Numbered from the stretch's first letter, positions 1-8,835 are shown. The stretch is 38,999 nt of DNA from Microcystis elabens FACHB-917 (GCF_014698445.1 NZ_JACJSZ010000030.1:1-38999); one strand, 5' to 3'. Made by a program: numbers and translations. Notes: generated from the letters alone by a model not told the origin.

Positions 1-620
1 TTGGAGCTGGAGGGTGTGCTGATCCAGGCGGATGCCCTGCACACGCAGCAACCGTTTTTCAACTCCTGCAGGAGCAGGGGGCCGACTTCCTGCTGACGGT
101 GAAAGCCAACCAGAAGACGTTGCACCGCCAGATCCGCAGCCAGTTCCAGGGAACGCGCAAGATCCCTTTCGTGGCAACGGATCACGAGGTCGGCCACGGC
201 CGCGAGATCACGTGGACATTGCGGGCAAAAGAGGCCCCAGAGCACATCCGCTCGGCCTGGAGCGGCACCAGCTGGATCGTCGAGGTGGTCACCGAGGGCC
301 GCAGGGATGGCCAGCCCTTCCGTGCCACCCACCTGTTTCTCACCAGCCTGCGCACCACGCCAGAAGCCCTGCTGCGTCTGGTGCGGGACCGCTGGAGCCT
401 GGAAGGCTGGCACTGGATCCGCGATACCCAGCTCCATGAGGACGCCCATCGCTACCGGGGCAACGGCGCCGGTGCGCTGGCCTCGCTGCGGACGGCAGCC
501 CTGAATCTGCTGCGGCTGGATGGATTTCAGTCGATCCGCTCCGGATTGCAGGCGGTGTGTCACGACATCACGGCGCTGCTGGCGTTGGCGAGGCGCCAGC
601 CGGAAGCCAAGCCCTGCTGA
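1..620 (+). pseudogene. ISAs1-family transposase, 5'-truncated by window and frameshifted
   Basis: Catalyses IS transposition. The C-terminal region shows the family's HW-x2-D...ED..R pattern (GWHWIRDTQLHEDAHRYRG) and then an LRTAALNLLR helix. The reading frame changes near the left edge: codons 1-60 read LIQADALHTQQPFF, but the continuation QEQGADFLLTVKANQ is in the -1 frame. The switch falls in a run of five T (55-59); a sixth T would restore one frame. From the GTG at about 99 onward the frame is open to the stop at 618-620. This may be a loss-of-function deletion, a base-calling error, or slippage on the T run. Programmed frameshifting is not a known habit of this family as far as I recall. 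Confidence 0.75.
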
Positions 621-623
621 TAC

Positions 624-638
624 TTTGAATCAGCCCTG
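624..638 (+). repeat. Right terminal inverted repeat of the ISAs1-like element
   Basis: TTTGAATCAGCCCTG ends just before pilin-like coding sequence resumes at about 639. Its reverse complement starts CAGGGC, as I recall for this IS family. The left partner is outside the window, so the pairing is not confirmed. Confidence 0.5.
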
Positions 639-1107
639 GGTGGAGATGCAACGAAGCATCGATGACAACATCAGTCAGATCAGAGTATTGGCACGTCGTT
701 ACACCTGTTGCTCTGGAATCTGCACCACAGCCATTCTCACCACCGTCAGCACCACCACCCCTCCAGCAAACCCGAACGCCCCATGCCTCACCAAAGACTG
801 GCGATCCTCCAGCTACTACTACCCGGCCATGGATCTGACCTCCACAACCACACCCTTTCCCAATACCACCACCCCATCCGAACCGCTTGCGGTGGATCAG
901 CTCTGCCGGAATAACGACAACTTCATGACTCCTTTTCAGACATCCGTCAACGCCGTCCCGATTGATCGGCTGGTTGCCGCCGGTGTAACGCGGACAACCG
1001 AAATCCGAGACAATAAGATCCTACGCGTCATCTTCACTGACACCATCAATGATCGTGTGGCCCGGCAGGTTTACATCCGGCCAACCATGGCCAGCTACTG
1101 CACCTGA
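639..1107 (+). pseudogene. Type IV minor-pilin-like protein, 3' fragment cut off by the IS
   Basis: About 155 residues remain in frame from the IS end to TGA at 1105-1107. The piece (VEMQRSIDDNISQIRVLARR...) lacks a prepilin leader and starts with an amphipathic helix like the part just after a pilin's hydrophobic N-terminal helix. It then runs into a Thr/Pro/Cys-rich head, much like the two intact pilins downstream. It lies 14 bases before the next pilin start and in the same orientation. I infer that the IS removed or separated the leader and first helix. An internal ATG at 646 could start a soluble fragment, but without the N-terminal helix it could not assemble into a pilus. Confidence 0.6.
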
Positions 1108-1121
1108 ACCGTCCTGTACCC

Positions 1122-1673
1122 ATGCCAGCGCGACCGATCCGATCATCAGCCACTGCGGCCTACACCATCACAGAACTGATGGTCACGATCGCGATCATTG
1201 GCATTCTCGGATCTGTGGCTTTAACGGCCTCTCTGAGTTTCAACCGCAATGAGCAGGCCTATGCCGCCACCCAGGGCCTTCTCGGTTGGCTTGAAGCCGT
1301 AGCGGCCCAGTCTGGCAATGTCGGCCCCTGCAGGGTTTCGTTCACCACGGGCAACAATCTTCCGCCGGGAGCCACGGTTGCCAGCCTGGCCCCCAACAGT
1401 GACCCCCGCTGCGCACCGCAGGACTTCCAGCTGCCCGGAACCGGCACCATCGGCACCTACAACGTCGCCACGACGTTCAACCCGAACAGCAGCTCAACCC
1501 TGGTGTTTTCCCGTCGTGCGGGTGTGGTCGCCGGCGGGGTGCGGGCCACCATCAGGATCGTGGCCAACAATGGCGCCCCCGTGCGATGCGTGAGGGTCGA
1601 ACTCGCCTCCATGGTGGGAGGCATCCGCGCCAGCAGCGGCAATGTGGCCGACGACTGTGACACCTGGGACTGA
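1122..1673 (+). CDS. Type IV minor pilin / pseudopilin
   Basis: Predicted 183-residue prepilin. After a short basic leader it has the class III motif A|YTITELMVTIAIIGILG: Glu at +5 of the mature form, then a hydrophobic helix of about 20 residues, then a Ser/Thr/Asn-rich globular head with several cysteines. The usual Gly at -1 is Ala and the usual Phe at +1 is Tyr; prepilin peptidase tolerates some change here, so processing is likely but not certain. It is the second gene of the cluster, with only two bases between its stop and the next pilin. The role is inferred: a low-abundance pilin at the tip or in assembly of type IV pili, possibly for motility or DNA uptake. Confidence 0.8.
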   Translation: MPARPIRSSATAAYTITELMVTIAIIGILGSVALTASLSFNRNEQAYAATQGLLGWLEAVAAQSGNVGPCRVSFTTGNNLPPGATVASLAPNSDPRCAPQDFQLPGTGTIGTYNVATTFNPNSSSTLVFSRRAGVVAGGVRATIRIVANNGAPVRCVRVELASMVGGIRASSGNVADDCDTWD

Positions 1674-1675
1674 TC

Positions 1676-2323
1676 ATGCTCCCACCGACCCCAGCCCGCG
1701 CTGCCTCCAAGACCACGGCTGCAGGCTTCACGCTTGTCGAGCTTCTCACCGCCACCACGCTTTTGGTGCTCACCATGGCTGTGGTCACCGTTCTCACCAT
1801 TCAGCAGATCCGCCTCACCGACACCATCAGCATCACCGCCACCCTGGATCGGCGTTTCCGGAAGCTCTCCACTCTGTTGCGTGAAGAGTTCAGGGAAGCC
1901 TGCCTTCTGCGCGCTGATACCGACCCTCGCACCACCGCCACATCCCCGGATACCCCCTGCAACCCCGTGCGAGTCTCCCCCTGCGGCAATCTCAGCACCG
2001 GAGTCAGCACCCCAGCCACAGGCAGTGATGTGCGGCTGCTGATTCCGATCAACACCACCGACTACCGGGTGGTTCGTTTCTATCTCGATGGCACCGATCT
2101 GAGGCGTGACGGCCCTGCCATCAACGAAGATGGCACCCTCAGTACGACCGTCTCCAATGATCAGACTGTAGCCACCAACATTTCTGCCTTTATTACAAAG
2201 GTCTCACCCGACTGCAGCTGGGCCACGCTCGACATCACCATGAGCATTCCAGGCACATCCACCACCCAGACCCGCACTCTCAGCCTGTATTCAGGTGCCG
2301 ATCTCCCCATGCGGGAGCTGTGA
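1676..2323 (+). CDS. PilW/PulJ-like minor pilin
   Basis: Predicted 215-residue prepilin with a canonical leader G|FTLVELLTATTLLVLTMAV at about residues 22-42 and a long amphipathic helix after it. A beta-rich head with cysteines near 84-100 and 180 follows. Length and the FTLVELL start fit the PilW/PulJ (type II pseudopilin J) group. It begins two bases after the previous pilin stop, so the genes are probably co-transcribed and co-translated. PilW-type proteins form part of the minor-pilin complex that primes pilus assembly; that role is from the family, not shown here. It is the last gene of the cluster; a PilZ gene faces it 39 bases downstream. Confidence 0.78.
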   Translation: MLPPTPARAASKTTAAGFTLVELLTATTLLVLTMAVVTVLTIQQIRLTDTISITATLDRRFRKLSTLLREEFREACLLRADTDPRTTATSPDTPCNPVRVSPCGNLSTGVSTPATGSDVRLLIPINTTDYRVVRFYLDGTDLRRDGPAINEDGTLSTTVSNDQTVATNISAFITKVSPDCSWATLDITMSIPGTSTTQTRTLSLYSGADLPMREL

Positions 2324-2362
2324 ACAGGCTGGGCCGCTCATCCACCCTGGGCTGCCGCCCAC

Positions 2363-2752
2363 TCAGGCCCCTGCCCTGCCTGGTGTCCTCAGGGTCTGGT
2401 CGAAATACTGATCCAGCATGGTGCCGGGCAGCAGCGGTCCTTCGCGGAACGCCAGCCCGACCAACGTGTTGTAGCCGCCGGCGTTCACCCACTGAACCCG
2501 CGCCGGCAGGGTCATGCTCTGGTGCTTCTCGTAGTCGCTGATGTCGAGCACCACCTCCTCGTTGGCCGTCACCTCGAGGGGTCCCCGGCGCACGACGCAG
2601 GCCCCCGTTCGGCTGATGTTGTTCAACGTCACATACATTGTGCGGCCGGAAGACAGGCCCATGCTGGCGGACACTCCCGGGGGCAGTACGTAACGCAGTG
2701 CGCCGCGCCTCTCAGCAGGCTGATGCTGATTTGCTGTCTGCTCCGGTGACAT
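2363..2752 (-). CDS. PilZ-domain protein (cyclic di-GMP binding)
   Basis: About 129 residues. Both c-di-GMP-binding signatures are present: RGALR (R-x3-R) near residue 17 and NISRTGACV ([DN]-x-S-x2-G) near residue 50, followed by the beta-barrel strands ending in VGLAFRE. It is a single-domain PilZ protein that would act as a c-di-GMP receptor, plausibly on pilus motility given the convergent pilin cluster. I prefer the ATG at 2752; a TTG five codons upstream (2767) is possible but gives no better ribosome site. A second single-domain PilZ gene lies at 37545-37901, with similar layout (same GACV and YVGLAF landmarks) but diverged sequence, so they are paralogues rather than a recent duplication. 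Confidence 0.85.
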   Translation of the reverse strand: MSPEQTANQHQPAERRGALRYVLPPGVSASMGLSSGRTMYVTLNNISRTGACVVRRGPLEVTANEEVVLDISDYEKHQSMTLPARVQWVNAGGYNTLVGLAFREGPLLPGTMLDQYFDQTLRTPGRAGA

Positions 2753-2815
2753 CCTCTCGATCGTCAACGGTTAACTCGTCACTTTAACGCCTTCTTTCCA
2801 GGATCTGACAGCTCC

Positions 2816-2848
2816 GGCCAGCGGCACGGCCCTGGCCAGCGGCACGGC
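2816..2848. repeat. 18-base-period tandem repeat upstream of rseP
   Basis: GGCCAGCGGCACGGC occurs at 2816-2830 and again at 2834-2848 with three bases between, giving an 18-base period. It lies in the short region between the divergent PilZ gene and rseP, 21 bases before the rseP start. No function is evident; a change in copy number would alter the leader length of rseP. Confidence 0.7.
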
Positions 2849-2868
2849 AGCAGGGCGGCTGCCGCAGA

Positions 2869-3987
2869 ATGGAGCCAACGATGGATGCGGCCGACGGCAT
2901 GGGTGTACTGACGGCGCTGGCGATCCTGGCGGGCCTGATCGTGGTGCACGAGGCCGGCCACTTCTTCGCCGCCACCTGGCAGGGCATCCGGGTCAGCGGC
3001 TTCTCGATCGGCTTCGGGCCCGCCCTGATCCAGTGGCGGCGCCGCGGCGTGCTGTTCGCGATCCGCGCCATCCCCCTGGGCGGATTCGTGTCCTTCCCCG
3101 ACGACGAGGAAGACAGCACCATCGCCGCCGACGATCCCGATCTGATGGGCAACCGGCCCCTGCACCAGCGGGCCCTGGTGATCGCCGCCGGCGTCATCGC
3201 CAACCTGCTGCTGGCCTGGAGCGTGCTGCTGGCCCAGGGCCTGGTGCTCGGCATCCCCTCTGGCTTCAGCACCACCCCCGGTGTGGTGGTGGCCGCCGTG
3301 CAGCCCGGCCAGGCGGCCGCCGGCTCCGGCCTGCTGCCCGGCGATCGCATCGTGGCGGTCGATGGCATCCCCCTCGCCGGCGGCCAGGAGGCGGTGCTGG
3401 CCCTGGTGGAGCGCATCAAGGACGCCCCAGGCCGCACCCTGCGCCTGCAGGCCGACCGCAACGGCACCCTCCTCCAGCTGCCCCTCACCCCCACCGGCAG
3501 CGGCGGCATCGGCCGCATCGGCGCCCAGCTGCAGCCCAACGGCAGCGAGTCCTTCCGGCCGCCCACCAGCCCGCTGGAGCCGATCCGGCAGGCCAGCCAC
3601 GACTTCATCGTCCTCACCCGCCGCACCGTCGAGGGCTTCGCCACCCTGCTCACCCACTTCGGCGAAACCGCCCCCCAGGTGTCCGGGCCGGTGAAGATCG
3701 TCGAGATGGGCGCTTCGCTGGCCAGCCAGGGCGGCAGCAGCCTGTTCCTGTTCACCGCCCTGATCTCGATCAACCTGGCGGTGCTCAACGCCCTGCCCCT
3801 GCCCCTGCTCGACGGTGGCCAGTTCGCCCTGCTGCTGCTGGAAGGCGTGAGGGGCCGCCCCCTCTCCGACCGCTACCAGATGGCCTTCATGCAGTCGGGC
3901 TTCGTCTTCCTGGTGGGCCTCTCCCTGGTGCTGATCGTCAAGGACACCAGCCAGCTGCCCGCCATCCAGCAGCTGCTCAGCCGCTGA
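2869..3987 (+). CDS. rseP: Site-2 metalloprotease RseP (M50 family)
   Basis: Intramembrane zinc protease of 372 residues. The zinc motif VVHEAGH lies in the first membrane helix (about residue 24). The second M50 motif NALPLPLLDGG, supplying the third metal ligand, is near residue 308. One PDZ domain (about 125-200) sits between, with VVAAVQPGQAAAGSGLLPGD as its core. Length and single PDZ fit cyanobacterial RseP. In the family it cleaves membrane-anchored anti-sigma factors or other regulators after a first cut. The start is not fixed: ATGs at 2869, 2881 and 2899 are in frame, and the last begins directly at the first membrane helix. nth follows after one base, so the two are likely co-transcribed. 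Confidence 0.92.
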   Translation: MEPTMDAADGMGVLTALAILAGLIVVHEAGHFFAATWQGIRVSGFSIGFGPALIQWRRRGVLFAIRAIPLGGFVSFPDDEEDSTIAADDPDLMGNRPLHQRALVIAAGVIANLLLAWSVLLAQGLVLGIPSGFSTTPGVVVAAVQPGQAAAGSGLLPGDRIVAVDGIPLAGGQEAVLALVERIKDAPGRTLRLQADRNGTLLQLPLTPTGSGGIGRIGAQLQPNGSESFRPPTSPLEPIRQASHDFIVLTRRTVEGFATLLTHFGETAPQVSGPVKIVEMGASLASQGGSSLFLFTALISINLAVLNALPLPLLDGGQFALLLLEGVRGRPLSDRYQMAFMQSGFVFLVGLSLVLIVKDTSQLPAIQQLLSR

Positions 3988-3988
3988 G

Positions 3989-4636
3989 GTGCCCCGCTTC
4001 CCAAGCCCCCGCACCCGGGCGCCGCTGATCCTCGAGCGCCTCGGCGTCCTCTACCCGGAGGCCACCTGCTCCCTCGACTGGCGCACCCCCTGGGAGCTGC
4101 TGGTGGCCACCATGCTCTCGGCCCAGTGCACCGACGAGCGGGTCAACAAGGTGACCCCGGCCCTGTTCGAGCGCTTCCCCGATGCCGCCGCCGCCGCCGC
4201 CGTCGAGAGCGAGGCGGTCGAGCCCTTTGTGCAGTCGACCGGCTTCTACCGCAACAAGGCCAAGCACATCGTGGCCGCCTCCCGCCTGCTGATGGAACGC
4301 CACGGGGGCGCCGTGCCGGCGTCGATGGAGGAGCTGCTGACCCTGCCGGGGGTGGCCCGCAAGACCGCCAACGTGGTGCTGGCCCACGCCTTCGGCATCA
4401 ACGCCGGCGTCACCGTCGACACCCATGTCAAGCGCCTGGCCAACCGCCTGCGGCTCACCCGCCACAGTGACCCGAAGAAGATCGAACCCGATCTGATGAA
4501 GCTGGTGCCGCGGCCGGACTGGGAGAACCTCTCGATCCGGCTGATCTTCCACGGACGGGCCGTCTGCGTGGCCCGCAGGCCCCGCTGCGCCGGCTGCAGC
4601 CTGTCCGATCTCTGCCCCAGCCACCCGGGCCTCTGA
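3989..4636 (+). CDS. nth: Endonuclease III (DNA glycosylase/AP lyase)
   Basis: Base-excision-repair enzyme removing oxidised pyrimidines and cutting abasic sites; 215 residues, normal length. The helix-hairpin-helix with the catalytic lysine is LPGVARKTANVVLAHAFG (about residue 115-132), and the catalytic aspartate is in VDTHVKRLANRL just after it. The C-terminal iron-sulfur loop is complete: C-x6-C-x2-C-x5-C in CVARRPRCAGCSLSDLC. Start is GTG at 3989, one base after the rseP stop. An alanine run of about seven residues near 63-69 is encoded by a GCC repeat and could be a slippage site. No sign of damage. Confidence 0.96.
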   Translation: MPRFPSPRTRAPLILERLGVLYPEATCSLDWRTPWELLVATMLSAQCTDERVNKVTPALFERFPDAAAAAAVESEAVEPFVQSTGFYRNKAKHIVAASRLLMERHGGAVPASMEELLTLPGVARKTANVVLAHAFGINAGVTVDTHVKRLANRLRLTRHSDPKKIEPDLMKLVPRPDWENLSIRLIFHGRAVCVARRPRCAGCSLSDLCPSHPGL

Positions 4637-4702
4637 CCATGGGAGGCCAGGGCGGGCCAGGCGGTACGATGGCCGGCTGACGTTTCCCTCTCCTCCGGCC
4701 GC

Positions 4703-5005
4703 ATGGCGAAGAAGTCGATGATCGCGCGTGACGTGAAGCGCCGCAGGATCGTGGAGCGCTTCGCGGCGCGCCGTGCCGCCCTCAAGGAGGCCTTCGATGC
4801 GGCCGGCGATCCGATGGAGCGCCTGGAGATCCACCGCAAGCTGCAGTCGCTGCCCCGCAACAGCGCCCCCAATCGCATCCGCAACCGCTGCTGGGCCACC
4901 GGCAAGCCCCGCGGCTACTACCGCGATTTCGGCCTCTGCCGCAACCAGCTGCGCGAGCGGGCCCACAAGGGCGAGCTCCCCGGCGTGGTCAAGTCGAGCT
5001 GGTGA
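4703..5005 (+). CDS. rpsN: 30S ribosomal protein S14
   Basis: 100 residues, the zinc-free long form of S14, starting [14 protein letters not shown] and carrying the conserved [20 protein letters not shown] segment and the C-terminal PGVVKSSW. It binds 16S rRNA in the small-subunit head. In most bacteria S14 sits in the S10/spc operon; here it stands alone between nth and pnp, as is common in cyanobacteria. A possible -10 hexamer TACGAT lies at 4665-4670, 33 bases upstream, and a strong hairpin terminator follows at 5052-5070, so it is probably a single-gene transcript. Confidence 0.97.
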   Translation: MAKKSMIARDVKRRRIVERFAARRAALKEAFDAAGDPMERLEIHRKLQSLPRNSAPNRIRNRCWATGKPRGYYRDFGLCRNQLRERAHKGELPGVVKSSW

Positions 5006-5051
5006 ACAGCGGGCTTCGGCCCTTTCGCCGCAACGGCTTTCCCCCACCTCA

Positions 5052-5070
5052 GGCGCCCCGCGAGGGCGCC
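5052..5070 (+). terminator. Terminator hairpin after rpsN
   Basis: GGCGCCC (5052-5058), loop CGCGA, GGGCGCC (5064-5070): a perfect seven-base GC stem followed by TTCTTC. It lies 47 bases after the rpsN stop and before pnp. The U tract is short and interrupted, so termination may be partial. Confidence 0.7.
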
Positions 5071-5135
5071 TTCTTCATGGCCCGGAAGGGCGGATGCGAG
5101 AATGGTCAGCGACAACAAAACGGACATAACGCCCA

Positions 5136-7265
5136 GTGCAAGGACACACTCAGTCGATCTCCTTCGATGGTCGGGAGATCCGGCTGACCAACGGCCGATT
5201 TGCGCCCCAGGCCGGGGGCTCGGTGATGGTGGAATGCGGTGATACGGCAATTCTGGTCACCGCCACCCGCTCGAAAGGGCGCGAAGGCATCGATTTCCTC
5301 CCCCTGATCTGCGACTACGAAGAACGCCTTTACGCCGCCGGTCGCATCCCCGGCAGCTTCATGCGGCGCGAGAGCCGCCCGCCGGAGCGGGCCACCCTGG
5401 CGGCCCGTCTGATCGACCGGCCGATGCGGCCCCTGTTCCCCGGCTGGCTGCGGGACGACCTGCAGATCGTCGCCACCTGCATGTCCCTCGATGAGCGGGT
5501 TCCGCCCGACGTGCTCGCCGTCACCGGCGCCTCGATGGCCACCCTGCTGGCGAAGATTCCCTTCATGGGCCCCATGGCCGCCGTGCGCGTCGGCCTGCTC
5601 GGCGACGACTTCGTCCTCAACCCCAGCTTCCGCGAGATCGAGCGCAGCGAGCTCGATCTCGTGTTGGCCGGCACCCCCTCCGGCGTGGTGATGGTGGAGG
5701 CGGGCGCCAATCAGCTGCCCGAACTGGACGTGATCGAGGCCATCGACTTCGGCTACGAGGCCGTCGGTGAACTGATCCGCGCCCAGCTGGCCCTGCTCAA
5801 GGAGCTCGGCATCGAGCAGGTGCTGCCGGAGGAGCGCAGCGAAGACCCCGCCCTGCCCGCCTACCTGGAGACGGAATGCGCACAGGGCATCGGCGAGGTG
5901 CTCAAGCAGTTCGAGCAGACCAAGACCGAACGGGACGAGAAGCTCGATGCCATCAAGGCCGAGGTGGCCGAGAAGATCGCCGCCCTCGACGGCGAGGATC
6001 CGATCAAGGTGGCCGTGAGCGGCAACGGCAAGCTGCTCGGCAACACCTACAAGAGCCTCACCAAGAAGCTGATGCGCCAGCAGATCCTCGTCGAGGGCAA
6101 GCGGGTGGATGGCCGCAGCCTCGACGAGGTGCGCCCCATCCAGGCCGCCGCCGGCGTGCTGCCCAAGCGTGTGCACGGCTCGGGCCTGTTCCAGCGCGGG
6201 CTCACCCAGGTGCTCTCCTGCGCCACCCTCGGCACCCCGAGCGACGCCCAGGAGATGGACGACCTCAATCCGAACAGCGAGAAGACCTACCTCCACCACT
6301 ACAACTTCCCCCCCTACTCGGTCGGTGAGACCCGGCCGATGCGTTCCCCCGGTCGCCGCGAGATCGGCCACGGCGCCCTGGCCGAGCGGGCCCTGATCCC
6401 CGTGCTGCCCTCCAAGGAGAGCTTCCCCTACGTGCTGCGGGTGGTGTCGGAGTGCCTCAGCTCCAACGGCTCCACCTCGATGGGCTCGGTGTGCGGCAGC
6501 ACCCTGGCCCTGATGGACGCCGGCGTTCCCCTGGCGGCCCCGGTGAGCGGCGCGGCCATGGGTCTGATCAAGGAGGGAGAGGAGGTGCGCATCCTCACCG
6601 ACATCCAGGGCATCGAGGACTTCCTCGGCGACATGGACTTCAAGGTGGCCGGCACCGAGAAGGGCATCACCGCCCTGCAGATGGACATGAAGATCACCGG
6701 CCTGGAGGTGAAAACGATTGCCGAAGCCATCAATCAGGCCCGCCCGGCCCGGCTGCACATCCTCGGCAAGATGCTCGAGGCCATCGACAAGCCCCGCGAC
6801 GTCCTCTCCCCCCACGCCCCGCGCCTGCTCAGCTTCCGCATCGATCCGGAACTGATCGGCACCGTGATCGGTCCCGGCGGCCGCACCATCAAGGGCATCA
6901 CCGAGCGCACCAACACCAAGATCGACATCGAGGACGGCGGCATCGTCACGATCGCCAGCCATGACGGCGCCGCCGCCGAAGAGGCCCAGCGCATCATCGA
7001 GGGCCTCACCCGTCGCGTCAGCGAAGGGGAGGTGTTCAACGGCTCGGTCACCCGGGTGATCCCGATCGGCGCCTTCGTGGAGATCCTGCCCGGCAAGGAG
7101 GGGATGATCCACATCTCCCAGCTCTCCGAAGCCCGGGTCGAGAAGGTCGAGGACGTCGTCAACGTCGGCGACCAGGTGACGGTGCGGGTGCGGGAGATCG
7201 ACAACCGCGGCCGCATCAACCTCACCCTGCGGGGCGTTCCCCAGCAGGAGCCGGCGGCGGTCTGA
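5136..7265 (+). CDS. pnp: Polynucleotide phosphorylase
   Basis: 3'-5' exoribonuclease and polymerase of the RNA degradation machinery; 709 residues, normal length. Two RNase PH-like domains (about 10-230 and 310-550) flank a helical linker. The second core has the phosphate-site and catalytic stretch [19 protein letters not shown] and the metal-binding [15 protein letters not shown] ([11 protein letters not shown]) and S1 ([21 protein letters not shown]) domains close the protein. The start is GTG at 5136, which matches the usual cyanobacterial beginning [16 protein letters not shown] strong hairpin follows the stop. Intact and unremarkable. Confidence 0.97.
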   Translation: MQGHTQSISFDGREIRLTNGRFAPQAGGSVMVECGDTAILVTATRSKGREGIDFLPLICDYEERLYAAGRIPGSFMRRESRPPERATLAARLIDRPMRPLFPGWLRDDLQIVATCMSLDERVPPDVLAVTGASMATLLAKIPFMGPMAAVRVGLLGDDFVLNPSFREIERSELDLVLAGTPSGVVMVEAGANQLPELDVIEAIDFGYEAVGELIRAQLALLKELGIEQVLPEERSEDPALPAYLETECAQGIGEVLKQFEQTKTERDEKLDAIKAEVAEKIAALDGEDPIKVAVSGNGKLLGNTYKSLTKKLMRQQILVEGKRVDGRSLDEVRPIQAAAGVLPKRVHGSGLFQRGLTQVLSCATLGTPSDAQEMDDLNPNSEKTYLHHYNFPPYSVGETRPMRSPGRREIGHGALAERALIPVLPSKESFPYVLRVVSECLSSNGSTSMGSVCGSTLALMDAGVPLAAPVSGAAMGLIKEGEEVRILTDIQGIEDFLGDMDFKVAGTEKGITALQMDMKITGLEVKTIAEAINQARPARLHILGKMLEAIDKPRDVLSPHAPRLLSFRIDPELIGTVIGPGGRTIKGITERTNTKIDIEDGGIVTIASHDGAAAEEAQRIIEGLTRRVSEGEVFNGSVTRVIPIGAFVEILPGKEGMIHISQLSEARVEKVEDVVNVGDQVTVRVREIDNRGRINLTLRGVPQQEPAAV

Positions 7266-7274
7266 TCGCTGCGG

Positions 7275-7298
7275 GGGCCCGGCCGGACGGCCGGGCCC
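7275..7298 (+). terminator. Terminator-like hairpin after pnp
   Basis: GGGCCCGGCC (7275-7284), loop GGAC, GGCCGGGCCC (7289-7298): a perfect ten-base GC stem nine bases after the pnp stop. It is followed by C-rich sequence rather than a U tract, so it may act as a 3' end stabiliser as much as a terminator. Confidence 0.62.
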
Positions 7299-7338
7299 TC
7301 CCCCCCAGAACTGGTTGGCAACTGGTTGAAACCTGCCG

Positions 7339-7576
7339 ATGAAGACCGTCGGGGCCTTCGAGGCCAAGACCCACCTCTCCAGCCTGTGGAGGAGGTGGCC
7401 AGGGGTGAGGAGATCCTGATCACCCGCCACGGGAGACCGCACGACTGGTCCCCGTTGCGTCCAGTGGCCGAGAGCGGCGCCTGGAGGCCATCAGCCATCT
7501 CCGCAGCTTCGCCGACGGCCGGCACCTCAACGGCCTTTCGATCCGTGCGTTGCGGGACGAAGGCCGCCGGTGCTGA
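7339..7576 (+). pseudogene. Phd/YefM-type antitoxin, broken by frameshifts
   Basis: The start MKTVGAFEAKTHLSSL is a clear Phd/YefM N-terminus, which binds DNA and a PIN toxin. The frame is then lost: EEVARGEEILITRHGRP continues in a second frame, and RRLEAISHLRSFADGRHLNG plus the C-terminal RDEGRRC return in yet another before TGA at 7574-7576. At least two indels are needed to read through. The gene overlaps the start of the toxin remnant by seven bases, the normal coupling for such pairs, which supports a once-working module. The intact Phd at 15549-15800 has the same architecture for comparison. Confidence 0.75.
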
Positions 7577-7866
7577 GGTTCGTCGCCGAGGCCGACATCC
7601 GGGCACCGGCGCCGTTTCTCTGGGAGTTGGCGAACGTGCTGCTGATGGCCGAAAGGCGCGGCCGGATCACCGCGGCGGATCGGTGCCGCTTCCTCGACCT
7701 GGTGGTGCAGCTTGACCTGGGCATCGATCCTGCTGATCCCAGCGTCGTCTGGCACGACGCGGCCTATCTGGAACTGGAGATGCGTGGAGGAGTCCCCCTG
7801 GCCAGTCGCGACAACGCCCTTCTGGAGGCCGCACGAACCTGCGGGTTGACGCTGCTCGCCTGCTGA
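7570..7866 (+). pseudogene. VapC-type PIN toxin, internally deleted
   Basis: The remaining 98 residues keep pieces of a PIN ribonuclease: WELANVLLMAERRGRIT (family helix with a conserved Glu) and HDAAYLELEMRGGVPLAS (conserved DAAY..LA.. block). Two parts are missing. The first strand with its catalytic Asp should lie between MLRFV and AEADIRAP. About 15-20 residues are also lost before HDAAYLEL, where an Asp-bearing helix normally begins. With these gaps the acidic metal site cannot form, so it is very probably inactive. Start GTG at 7570 inside the antitoxin 3' end. It ends 17 bases before the cysQ stop, converging with it. Confidence 0.75.
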
Positions 7867-7882
7867 ATCAGGTGGCTTTGCA

Positions 7883-8815
7883 TCACACCGCGAAACCCGG
7901 GTCGATCGCCGCCATCGCCGCCGCCGCCCGGCGGCAGAGGTCGGCGTGGGCCGGGCCGTGGCTGGCGATCAGGCAGCCCGCCTGGCGCACATCGCCGCTG
8001 TTGTAGAGCAGAGGCCGGCCATCGGCATGGCTGAAGGCACCGCCGGCGGCCACCAGCACCGCCTCCGGGGCGGCCATGTCCCAGTCCTTGGGGGCGCTGC
8101 GGCCCGACAGGGAGAGGTAGAGGTCGGCCTCCCCGCGCAGGATCGTGGCCACCTTGCCGCCGACGCTGCCGATCGCCAGGCTGCGGGCGGGCCGCAGCTC
8201 GGCCAGCAGCTGCTCCAGCCGTCCGTCGCGGTGGTTCCGGCTGGCCACCAGCACTAGCTCCTCGCCGCGGCCGCTGAGGCTGGCGGGGGTGCGCTCGCCG
8301 GCCCGGTTCTCGCGCCAGGCCTCCCCCGCCGCGCCGGCCTCGCCCGCCCCCACCAGCCCGAACCAGAGTTCCTCGGGCTCCGGCAGCAGCACCACCCCCA
8401 GCACCGGCCGCTGGCCCTGTACCAGAGCCAGATGGACGGCGTACTCGCCGGTGCCCTGCAGGAAGTCCTTGGTGCCATCGAGGGGATCGAGGATCCACAG
8501 CCACTCGGCCGCCAGGGGCCGGCCCGGCACCAGCACCTCGGACGCGGTCTCCTCGCTCAGCAGGGTCCAGCCGGCGGCCGGGAAGGCCGCGGCCAGGCCT
8601 TCCAGCAGCCAGCGGTTCACCGCCAGATCCGCCGCCGACACCGGCCCCTCGCCGCCGTGGTCGACGCTCATGGCCGGCGGAAAGCCGTAGGGGGGCTGCT
8701 CGCCGCGGGCATAGGCCCGCAGGATGTCGGCCGCCCCCCAGGCCAGCCGGCGCAGTTCCGCCAGCAGGGGCTCACGGCCGATGCCGTCGGGCAGGGCGAA
8801 GGAAGACGGCATCAT
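7883..8815 (-). CDS. cysQ: 3'(2'),5'-bisphosphate nucleotidase CysQ (inositol monophosphatase family)
   Basis: 310 residues. Magnesium-dependent phosphatase family; CysQ removes the 3' phosphate of PAP formed in sulfate assimilation. Metal-site motifs: LLSEETASE (about 94), LDPLDGTKDF (about 119), and the C-terminal DWDMAAPEAVLVAAGG (about 254). TKDF in the second motif is typical of CysQ/bisphosphate nucleotidases rather than plain inositol monophosphatases. Two start ATGs are adjacent (8815 and 8812). It is divergent from rsmI with only 20 bases between start codons, so the two promoters must overlap the coding starts of each other. The exact substrate is inferred. Confidence 0.88.
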   Translation of the reverse strand: MMPSSFALPDGIGREPLLAELRRLAWGAADILRAYARGEQPPYGFPPAMSVDHGGEGPVSAADLAVNRWLLEGLAAAFPAAGWTLLSEETASEVLVPGRPLAAEWLWILDPLDGTKDFLQGTGEYAVHLALVQGQRPVLGVVLLPEPEELWFGLVGAGEAGAAGEAWRENRAGERTPASLSGRGEELVLVASRNHRDGRLEQLLAELRPARSLAIGSVGGKVATILRGEADLYLSLSGRSAPKDWDMAAPEAVLVAAGGAFSHADGRPLLYNSGDVRQAGCLIASHGPAHADLCRRAAAAMAAIDPGFAV

Positions 8816-8835
8816 GGAGAGTTGAAAACGGCATT

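Larger units (their letters stand above)
1..638 (+). mobile_element. ISAs1-family insertion sequence, 3' part
   Basis: The left end lies outside the window. What is visible is the C-terminal half of a DDE transposase followed at once by a terminal sequence TTTGAATCAGCCCTG (624-638), which fits the CAGGGC-type ends I recall for ISAs1-family elements. The element lies upstream of, and in the same direction as, a pilin gene cluster. The frame that follows the IS end continues into a pilin-like protein, so the IS appears to have inserted into the first gene of that cluster. A target duplication of roughly 8-10 bases would begin at about 639, but the partner copy is off-window. Family call rests on the transposase; the exact right end is inferred. 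Confidence 0.72.

Noticed and set aside
2779-4014. Open frame of 411 codons antisense to rseP
   Set aside because: Low-complexity Gln/Gly/Ala product typical of antisense GC-rich frames; rseP on the other strand has all catalytic motifs.
5106-7442. Very long open frame (about 778 codons) on the minus strand opposite pnp
   Set aside because: It is antisense to an unmistakable pnp gene; high GC removes stop codons from antisense frames. Its translation is Gly/His/Asp-biased with no domain.
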